From NCBI GenBank assembly GCA_045639525.1, contig JAZUDI010000030.1:1-59986 (forward strand): 59,986 bases of DNA, read 5' to 3'. The position numbers and the translations under genes were made by a program. The DNA comes from UBA1181 sp045639525 (GTDB lineage Bacteria > Bacteroidota > Bacteroidia > Bacteroidales > Paludibacteraceae). The notes below the pieces were generated by a model. The model made no database searches. It worked only from the letters and a program-made list of their open reading frames with translations, and was not told where the DNA came from. Below, in pieces: positions 53,868-59,986 of this stretch (positions within the stretch are counted from its first letter, which is position 1; the number at the start of each line of letters is the position of its first letter).

Positions 53868-54461
53868 ATGAAGAATACGAAGTCAATGACCGACGAAGAG
53901 TTGGTTCAATTATATGAAGAAGGTGTCAACGAGGCATTCGATGCCCTGTTATTGCGTCATAAAGACAAAGTCTTTTCGAACATTTACCTATCCGTCCGTG
54001 ATAGGGATATCGCAAACGACATTTTCCAAGAGACATTCATCAAGGTGATCTGCACCATCAAACAAGGGAAATACACCGAAAAGGGTAAGTTCTCCGCATG
54101 GGTGATGCGCATTGCCCACAACCTAATCATCGACCAGTTCAGGGTAGAGAAATCGGAGAACACCATCTCCAACGACGACGATGAGAGACAAGATCTTTTC
54201 GACACGGTTCAACTCTACGACGACAACATAGAGGAGGTGATGATCAAGGAGCAGGTCTACGAAGATGTGGTGAAATTGATGAATCACCTTCCCGACAATC
54301 AAAAGGAGGTCTTGAAAATGCGTTTCTTTGAAGACCTTAGTTTCAAAGAGATTGCAGACGCCACTGGGGTAAGCATCAACACCGCCTTGGGAAGAATGCG
54401 TTACGCCGTGATGAATCTTCGCAAATTGGCGGAAGACAACGATGTGACGCTTTGGCCGTAA
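53868..54461 (+). CDS. ECF-family RNA polymerase sigma factor
   Basis: 197 residues. Region 2 (about 10-85) has DIFQETFIKVICTIKQGKY, FSAWVMRIAHNLIIDQFR; region 4 (about 130-190) has LPDNQKEVLKMRFFEDLSFK followed by EIADATGVSINTALGRMRYA. No anti-sigma gene is beside it. In sequence pattern it resembles, by memory, the sigma factor SigP linked to T9SS gene control in Porphyromonas gingivalis, and a T9SS gene (porU) lies 1.9 kb downstream, but neither point proves it. It has its own promoter and terminator. Confidence 0.92.
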   Translation: MKNTKSMTDEELVQLYEEGVNEAFDALLLRHKDKVFSNIYLSVRDRDIANDIFQETFIKVICTIKQGKYTEKGKFSAWVMRIAHNLIIDQFRVEKSENTISNDDDERQDLFDTVQLYDDNIEEVMIKEQVYEDVVKLMNHLPDNQKEVLKMRFFEDLSFKEIADATGVSINTALGRMRYAVMNLRKLAEDNDVTLWP

Positions 54462-54484
54462 AAGATTATTTCAATAGAAAAAAA

Positions 54485-54535
54485 AAGCAAGCAAGGGATG
54501 ACAGGTTCGTCTCTTGCTTTTTTTACTCCACACGC
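54485..54535 (+). terminator. Terminator of the sigma factor gene
   Basis: A stem with outer arms GCAAG / CTTGC and inner GAC / GTC, followed by seven T; 25 nt after the stop. Confidence 0.78.
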
Positions 54536-54547
54536 CAAACATACAGA

Positions 54548-54581
54548 CAAAAAAAAGAGGAAAGATCTTCATCTCTCCTCT
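54548..54581 (-). terminator. Terminator of tRNA-Asp
   Basis: On the minus strand AGAGGA-AGAT pairs with ATCT-TCCTCT (one bulged pair) and is followed by eight T, right after the tRNA 3' end. Confidence 0.85.
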
Positions 54582-54583
54582 TG

Positions 54584-54657
54584 CGGTGCGGACGGGACTC
54601 GAACCCGCGACCCCATGCGTGACAGGCATGTATTCTAACCAGCTGAACTACCACACC
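54584..54657 (-). tRNA. tRNA-Asp (GUC)
   Basis: The acceptor GGTGTGG/CCGCACC has one G-U pair, the D-loop AGCTGGTTA is standard, the anticodon stem CATGC/GCATG carries loop CTGTCAC with GTC (plus-strand 54621-54623), and the T-loop is TTCGAGT. The discriminator is G, as needed for Asp. CCA is not encoded. Confidence 0.96.
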
Positions 54658-54686
54658 CTAGACAATTGCATTTCTGAATTGCGATG

Positions 54687-54716
54687 CAAAGATAGACATA
54701 AATTCGAACATTGCAA
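54687..54716 (-). promoter_or_regulatory. Promoter of tRNA-Asp
   Basis: On the minus strand TTG (54714-54716) and TATCTTTG (54687-54694) with exactly 19 bp between them. It is a full consensus match 30 bp from the tRNA. Confidence 0.8.
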
Positions 54717-54809
54717 ATACTCCGTCTCTTTTTTTTCGAAAAATGCAATTTTTAAACAGTCACATCGTTATATTGACAAAGAGGCAAGCCCCCAAACAGA
54801 TAGAGAAAC

Positions 54810-55601
54810 ATGGAACTAATTGATACACATTCACACCTTTACGAGCCGGAATTCGACGAAGACAGAAGAGCGGCAATCGACCGTCTTGCGGAGAAATCGG
54901 TCAACGAAGTATATCTTCCCAACATCGACAGCGAGAGCATCGACCGTCTTTTGCAGCTTCACCATTCGGACAAAGAGCGATTCCCTATCATGATGGGGCT
55001 CCACCCGACCAGCGTTAAGGATAACTTTCTATCGGAATTAGAGGTGATCCGCCAACGATTCGCCGGAGAAGAGATCTGCGGCATCGGAGAGGTGGGCATC
55101 GACCTCTACTGGGACAAGGAGTTTATCGACCAACAGACCGCCGCTTTCGAGACACAAATCGATTGGGCGCTATCCATGGACCTTCCCCTCATCATCCATA
55201 CGCGCAAAGCATTCGAAGAGACATTCCGCTCTATCAAGAGGTTCAAAGGGAAACCCTTGAGAGGCATCTTCCACTGCTATTCGGGATCCAAGGAGATCGC
55301 AGAGGAGATCTTTAAATTGGGAGATTTTTCTTTGGGCATCGGAGGTGTTCTGACGTTCAAAAACGCGGGGTTAGCGGAAGTAGTGACGGAAATTCCGTTG
55401 GAAAGATTGGTACTGGAGACCGATTGTCCTTACCTAACGCCAGCACCATTCAGAGGACAAAGGAACGAATCTTCATATGTTTACTATGTGGCAGAGAAGT
55501 TGGCAGCTCTCAAAGAGACAACTATCGAGAAGGTGGCGGAAATCACCACAAGCAATGCCAAGAAGATTTTCAGTGTAAGACACACGGTTAAAGCGGAATA
55601 A
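54810..55601 (+). CDS. TatD family metal-dependent hydrolase (DNase)
   Basis: 263 residues, TIM-barrel amidohydrolase fold. Metal ligands: His in DTHSHL (residues 7 and 9), Glu in GIGEVGID, His in LIIHTRKA, His in GIFHCYSG and Asp in ETDCPYLTP. TatD proteins are 3'-5' exonucleases acting on DNA or RNA in repair or turnover. The start is the ATG before ELIDTHSHL, the usual N-terminus. It opens a plus-strand series with the FAH-family gene and porU, but 106 bp separate it from the next gene. Confidence 0.93.
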   Translation: MELIDTHSHLYEPEFDEDRRAAIDRLAEKSVNEVYLPNIDSESIDRLLQLHHSDKERFPIMMGLHPTSVKDNFLSELEVIRQRFAGEEICGIGEVGIDLYWDKEFIDQQTAAFETQIDWALSMDLPLIIHTRKAFEETFRSIKRFKGKPLRGIFHCYSGSKEIAEEIFKLGDFSLGIGGVLTFKNAGLAEVVTEIPLERLVLETDCPYLTPAPFRGQRNESSYVYYVAEKLAALKETTIEKVAEITTSNAKKIFSVRHTVKAE

Positions 55602-55621
55602 TTATATCTTTGTATAGTCCA

Positions 55622-55629
55622 TAGTTTTG
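55622..55629 (+). promoter_or_regulatory. -7 element upstream of the FAH-family gene
   Basis: TAGTTTTG fits TAnnTTTG. A TTTG only 9 bp before it is too close to be the -33 element. It would drive the FAH gene and probably porU, with a leader of about 75 nt. Confidence 0.4.
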
Positions 55630-55707
55630 CACTCCTCACGCATCAGCAAGAGAGAGCAAACGGAGAAGCGGGGTGTTGTTGCTCCCTGAAAATTAAAAAG
55701 ATAGGAT

Positions 55708-56319
55708 ATGAAAATATTAGCAGTCGGCTGGAACTATTCCGACCACGTACAAGAGTTAAATCCAGGACTTAAGCCTAAAAGTCCCGTCATATTCATGAAG
55801 CCGGAGACGGCGTTGTTGAAAGACAACAAGCCATTTTACCTTCCCGATTTCTCGGAAAGGGTAGATTACGAATGTGAATTGGTGGTCCGAATCTCTAAAA
55901 TGGGGAAGAACATTTCAGAGAAATTCGCCAACCGTTACTACGACGCTATCGGCTTAGGCGTGGACTTCACCGCAAGAGATTTACAAAACGAATTCAAGAA
56001 GATCGGTTCTCCTTGGGAGATCTGCAAGGGATTCGACAACTCCGCTCCTGTCAGTGAGTTCATCAGCAAAGAGGGATACGACCTGAAGAACCTACACTTC
56101 TCACTAAAGAAGAACGGAGAGGTGGTCCAAAGCGGCAACACCGCGGATATGGTATTCAGCGTGGACGAAATCATCGCCTATGTTAGCAAATTCTTCACAC
56201 TCAAGACCGGAGACCTCATCTTTACAGGCACACCGGTTGGCGTAGGTCCCGTGAAAATAAACGACCATTTAGAGGGATTCATCGAAGAGAGGCAAATGTT
56301 CAGTTTCGATGTCCTTTAA
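55708..56319 (+). CDS. Fumarylacetoacetate hydrolase (FAH) family protein
   Basis: 203 residues, the short FAHD1-like form. Metal-binding residues: two Glu in DYECELVVRI and Asp in GLGVDFTARD. The GDLIFTGTPVGVGPV motif near the C-terminus is typical. Relatives decarboxylate oxaloacetate or cleave acylpyruvates in the cytosol; the substrate here is not shown. The start follows an A-rich stretch. porU starts 31 bp after its stop, so the two may be cotranscribed, with no known functional link. Confidence 0.92.
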   Translation: MKILAVGWNYSDHVQELNPGLKPKSPVIFMKPETALLKDNKPFYLPDFSERVDYECELVVRISKMGKNISEKFANRYYDAIGLGVDFTARDLQNEFKKIGSPWEICKGFDNSAPVSEFISKEGYDLKNLHFSLKKNGEVVQSGNTADMVFSVDEIIAYVSKFFTLKTGDLIFTGTPVGVGPVKINDHLEGFIEERQMFSFDVL

Positions 56320-56350
56320 ACCAATAATTCAAACCAATAAATTCTGGATT

Positions 56351-59300
56351 ATGAAGATTAGACAGATTATCAACAGCCTCGTCGCAGCCATTATTACGGT
56401 TACGGTCAGCATAGATACCCTATCCGCGGCAACCTACGCGGAACACTCCGTACTGGCCAACGGATCGTGGAAAAAGATCAGCATCAAGGAGAGTGGCGTA
56501 TGCAAGATAACCTACGACCAACTCAAGGGTTGGGGTTTCACCCATCCTGAAAAAGTGAACGTCTATGGATATGGAGGCGCTCAACTCAGCGAGTTGTTCA
56601 ATCTGCCTAAAACCGACGATCTCAACCCAACGCCGATCTACGACTCAGGATCGGCCATCTACTTTTATGCGCAAGGCCCGAGAATCTGGAAACACAAAGC
56701 GATTCTCAGCGACCATCCATTCGAAATCAGCTCAAACCTTTACGCCACAGAAGGCTACTATTTCCTCTCGGAGAATAGCGGAGTTAGGAACATCATCACA
56801 ATGGCGGAGACGATCGAAGAGGATGAAGAAGAGGTGGTGATCGACAAATACATGGAGCACATGGTCCATAAAACCGAGAGCATCAACCCTTCCAAATCAG
56901 GAAAGGGATGGTTCGGCGACCAAACACCAAGCGGAAAGAGTTTCGAAGTCACCTTCAACGTTCCCGACATAGACCTGACGGAGGAGGCGACTGTTTACCT
57001 TAACTTGGCTGCATTCTCCAATAGGACCAGCCAAAGTAACATTTACATCAACGGAGATTTCCACAAAAGCGTCTCATACGGACTATCCTCCGGACACACA
57101 GCCGGAGTAGCCGGCCGCGCCACAATCAACTACACGCCCGAAGGCGAAAGGAACACTGTAAGCGTATCATACAAAGGAAATTCCGATGTTGACAAAATGT
57201 GGGTGGAGCAAATCGTATTCTGCGCCTACAAACAGTTGAAGGCTAGCGACGGCATCATCTATTTCAGAGATCCGCGGACCAGCACGCCGGACATCTACAG
57301 ATACGACATCAAAGGAGGGGATTCGAAGTTAATCGTATGGGACATCACCCACCCTACCAATACGCAACAAATTCCCACGCTAACCACAGAAGAGGGAATC
57401 TCTTTCAGGAGAAATCCAGTGGAGATGGAGGAGTTCGTAGCGTTCAACCCTCAATCCAACAAACTCGTCAAAGCGGAATTCGTGGAGAATGTGAAAAACC
57501 AAGACTTACACGCCTGCAAGGGATACGATGCGATCATCATCACACCGCAAGAGTTCATCTCCGAGGCGCAACGACTTGCGACACTCCACCAAGAGCATGA
57601 CAACATCTCATCCCTAATAGTTACACCAACAGAGATTTTCAACGAGTTCTCGTCCGGCACACCAGACGCCAGCGCCATCCGCTGGTTCCTGAAAATGTTC
57701 TACGACAGAGGCGAAATGAGGAAGAGCGTCATCCTATTTGGAGACGGAACATTCGACAACCGAGACATCCTCAAAAGCAACACGAAATACAATTTCGTAT
57801 TGACTTACGAAAGCGGCGATCTTTTCGACGAATCCAAATCATACGTGTCGGACGACTACTATTGCTTCTTGGACAACAGCAACAATGGGCTCAGCAATGG
57901 ACGCATGAAGATGGATTACAGCATCGGCCGTCTTCCTGTATCGACCCTTCAGCAGGCAACCAATATGGTTGATAAGGTGGAAAAATATCTGACAGACAAC
58001 CAATTCGGAACCTGGAAGAATAAAGTGTGCCTCATTGCAGACGACAACGACGGCGACACACTCGCCAGCACGGTAAACAAGTTCTTCTCCTACTCCGACA
58101 ACATCGCCAAAATCATCCACAGCAAAGACTCCGCGATGGAGATTCAAAAGATCCACATCGACGCTTACACAAGAACCTCCGGTTCCAACGGAAACAGATA
58201 CCCAGAAGCGGAAGCCGCCATCAAGAAGAGTGTCGAGAACGGAACCATGGTGGTCAATTACATTGGCCATAGCAGTGAGCTGGCATGGTCAGCAGAGCGT
58301 ATATTCACACAAGGAGAGGCTGGCTCGCTATTCAACGACAAACGAGGCTTCTGGTTCACCGCAAGTTGCCAATTCGCACTGTTCGACGACCTCAAATCAT
58401 CTGGAGGAGAGGATCTTGTCCTGAATCCGAACGGTGGAGCCATGACGCTTTTCAGCGCAGCCAGAACCGTATACGACGACAAGAACGACAACATCAACCG
58501 CTCCTACATCAACAATCTATTCGAGCGAGACGAGAATGGAGAACCACTCACCATCGGAGAGGTTTGCAGACGAGCGAAAATCGTATTGACCAACGATTCA
58601 AACAAGATGTCCTACACCTTGCTGGGCGACCCTCTCTTGAAGATGAAATATCCAGAGGGGAATGTCACGACCGACTCCATCACTTTGATCGGGCAAGGAA
58701 GAACTGACACCATCAAAGCGCTTTCGGAAGTGAAGATATTCGGCCACATAGAGGATAACCAACACCAATTGATGGACCAGTTCAACGGTGTGGTCAACAT
58801 CATCATCTACGACAAAGAGACGAGAATGTACACAAAGGGAAACTCGTTCAAAGACGAGGATCAGAAAACACGCAACAGACATCCATACACAGACCGTCTC
58901 AATGTGTTGTTCTCCGGCAAGGCAGAAGTGAAGAATGGCCACTTCTCCACCGTGATGAAGGTGACCAAAGACATCAACTACAACTACGGAACAGGGCGCA
59001 TCTACTATTACGCCTATGACGAGGCGTTGGAATACGATGCGGACGGAAGTGACGAGTCATTCATCATAGGAGGAAGCAACGATGCGGAAATCACCGACAG
59101 TTGCGGTCCTAACATCAAGCTTTTCATGAATCACAAAGGTTTCTTGTCTGGTGACAAAGTCAACAACACGCCAGTTCTTATCGCCGAGGTGGAAGACATT
59201 AACGGAATCAACGCCTCCGGTAGCGGTATCGGACACGACATCACGCTCACGTCCGAAGACAAGAAGATCACTGTTCTCAACAGCTATTTCAGCTACGATA

Positions 59301-59755
59301 TCGACAGTTACTCCGAAGGAACGATCACCTACCAATTCCCTACCATGGAACCGGGAAGATACACGGTGAAGCTGAAGGTTTGGGACTTGTTGAACAACTC
59401 ATCAGAAAAGAGCATAAGCTTCGTAGTGGACGAAAAGGAGCCTATCCGCAACCACAGCATCGACATCTTCCCAAGCGTGGCGAAAGAAGAGGCGACAATC
59501 AACATCTCACACGACCGACCATTGACCGTGAAATCCTACAGAGCACGCGTCTTCAGCTACTCCGGAGCAGAGATGCTTAGCACAACGCTTACTACGGAAA
59601 GGCTATCGAGACAGACCTCTTGGACATGGGACCTCACCGACAACAGAGGAGAAAAGGTCACCAACGGGCTCTATCTGGTCAGGGTGGAATTCGAAACAGA
59701 GGATGGCAAGATAAACGCAATAAGCAACAAAATCATCGTAAGAAGAGAATATTAA
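56351..59755 (+). CDS. porU: Type IX secretion system sortase PorU
   Basis: 1134 residues from the ATG at 56351; the in-frame ATG at 56309, inside the FAH gene, is rejected because the signal peptide begins MKIRQI and ends near TLSA. PorU is a gingipain-like (C25) protease-transpeptidase on the outer membrane that removes the C-terminal sorting signal of T9SS cargo and links it to the surface. Catalytic His640 (NYIGHSSELAW) and Cys673 (FTASCQFALF) are 33 residues apart. The N-terminal half (to about 380) is the beta-rich prodomain-like region, followed by the caspase-like fold. The last ~90 residues look like a sorting-type domain ending in IIVRREY. Length agrees with the family. A terminator follows, so no porV is cotranscribed. 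Confidence 0.93.
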   Translation: MKIRQIINSLVAAIITVTVSIDTLSAATYAEHSVLANGSWKKISIKESGVCKITYDQLKGWGFTHPEKVNVYGYGGAQLSELFNLPKTDDLNPTPIYDSGSAIYFYAQGPRIWKHKAILSDHPFEISSNLYATEGYYFLSENSGVRNIITMAETIEEDEEEVVIDKYMEHMVHKTESINPSKSGKGWFGDQTPSGKSFEVTFNVPDIDLTEEATVYLNLAAFSNRTSQSNIYINGDFHKSVSYGLSSGHTAGVAGRATINYTPEGERNTVSVSYKGNSDVDKMWVEQIVFCAYKQLKASDGIIYFRDPRTSTPDIYRYDIKGGDSKLIVWDITHPTNTQQIPTLTTEEGISFRRNPVEMEEFVAFNPQSNKLVKAEFVENVKNQDLHACKGYDAIIITPQEFISEAQRLATLHQEHDNISSLIVTPTEIFNEFSSGTPDASAIRWFLKMFYDRGEMRKSVILFGDGTFDNRDILKSNTKYNFVLTYESGDLFDESKSYVSDDYYCFLDNSNNGLSNGRMKMDYSIGRLPVSTLQQATNMVDKVEKYLTDNQFGTWKNKVCLIADDNDGDTLASTVNKFFSYSDNIAKIIHSKDSAMEIQKIHIDAYTRTSGSNGNRYPEAEAAIKKSVENGTMVVNYIGHSSELAWSAERIFTQGEAGSLFNDKRGFWFTASCQFALFDDLKSSGGEDLVLNPNGGAMTLFSAARTVYDDKNDNINRSYINNLFERDENGEPLTIGEVCRRAKIVLTNDSNKMSYTLLGDPLLKMKYPEGNVTTDSITLIGQGRTDTIKALSEVKIFGHIEDNQHQLMDQFNGVVNIIIYDKETRMYTKGNSFKDEDQKTRNRHPYTDRLNVLFSGKAEVKNGHFSTVMKVTKDINYNYGTGRIYYYAYDEALEYDADGSDESFIIGGSNDAEITDSCGPNIKLFMNHKGFLSGDKVNNTPVLIAEVEDINGINASGSGIGHDITLTSEDKKITVLNSYFSYDIDSYSEGTITYQFPTMEPGRYTVKLKVWDLLNNSSEKSISFVVDEKEPIRNHSIDIFPSVAKEEATINISHDRPLTVKSYRARVFSYSGAEMLSTTLTTERLSRQTSWTWDLTDNRGEKVTNGLYLVRVEFETEDGKINAISNKIIVRREY

Positions 59756-59773
59756 TAGGGATAGAAATCAAGG

Positions 59774-59809
59774 AAGGGCACGGGTTTTACTCTTGCCCTT
59801 TTTTGTTTT
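59774..59809 (+). terminator. Terminator of porU
   Basis: AAGGGCA / TGCCCTT with a 13-nt loop, followed by TTTTGTTTTTTT, 18 nt after the stop. The final ~175 bp of the window show no gene. Confidence 0.85.
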
Positions 59810-59986
59810 TTTACAGTTGACTAAGCATAAAATAGGGGTCAAAACCACGGCTCTTTCATTTACCCCTATAATAAAGCGCACAACTCCCCCTACCCATAAT
59901 TAATGGGAAACTGCGATTCTCAAGTATTTGAAACACAACAAGTTGATATTTCAAGAAAAGGCTATTTTTTTTTCTATTTTAGGGTT

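Noticed and set aside
54514..54819. 101-codon plus-strand ORF over tRNA-Asp
   Set aside because: Antisense to the tRNA gene and its terminator; chance frame.
1..59986. CRISPR array, phage or insertion sequence
   Set aside because: No spaced direct repeats, transposase, integrase or phage structural gene was found in any frame.

Overview
The window looks like chromosomal DNA from a strictly Bacteroidetes lineage, most likely order Bacteroidales and a type IX secretion system (T9SS)-positive family. The grounds are a PorU sortase, four putative T9SS cargo proteins (type A and type B C-terminal sorting domains), three one-polypeptide hybrid two-component regulators (HTCS), a DUF4290-murA pair, a eukaryote-like homodimeric glycyl-tRNA synthetase, and promoters of the Bacteroidetes form TAnnTTTG with TTG about 19 bp upstream. 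Genus cannot be fixed from the sequence alone.

Layout. 1-8026 (minus): two tandem paralogous giant secreted proteins, the first cut by the left edge. 8161-8801: a small DUF486 membrane protein and tRNA-Gln. 8931-10895 (plus): a YgiQ-type radical SAM protein. 10956-18138 (minus): a secreted GH39-like/CBM6 glycoside hydrolase, its likely HTCS regulator, and a FISUMP-type lipoprotein. 18139-18470: a gene-poor, repeat-like spacer. 18471-24605 (minus): an apparent operon DUF4290-murA-PBP1A-alpha-oxoamine synthase-guanine deaminase. 24802-31154 (plus): a tight apbE-HTCS-terC operon. 31235-37124: mannose-1-phosphate guanylyltransferase, tRNA-Leu, a candidate small transcript with a 16-codon ORF, and a third HTCS. 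37305-41678: glyA, an AT-rich acyltransferase, and an IGHMBP2/Upf1-like helicase. 41795-48595 (minus): a 2266-residue T9SS cargo protein. 49010-51412 (minus): cyclophilin and glycyl-tRNA synthetase. 51537-59755 (mostly plus): rpmE2, nadK, fmt, an ECF sigma factor, tRNA-Asp (minus), TatD nuclease, an FAH-family hydrolase and porU.

The main theme is outer-surface biology. PorU processes proteins exported by the T9SS, and the window itself encodes four likely substrates. The HTCS beside the glycoside hydrolase probably senses a glycan and controls it, yet no SusC/SusD pair is present. The murA/PBP1A operon makes peptidoglycan; its MurA carries Asp in place of the fosfomycin-target Cys. The strangest arrangement is the HTCS inserted between apbE (flavinylation) and terC (metal-ion transport), which suggests an HTCS signal unrelated to polysaccharides. 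Functional statements rest on motif recognition by eye; no database search was run.
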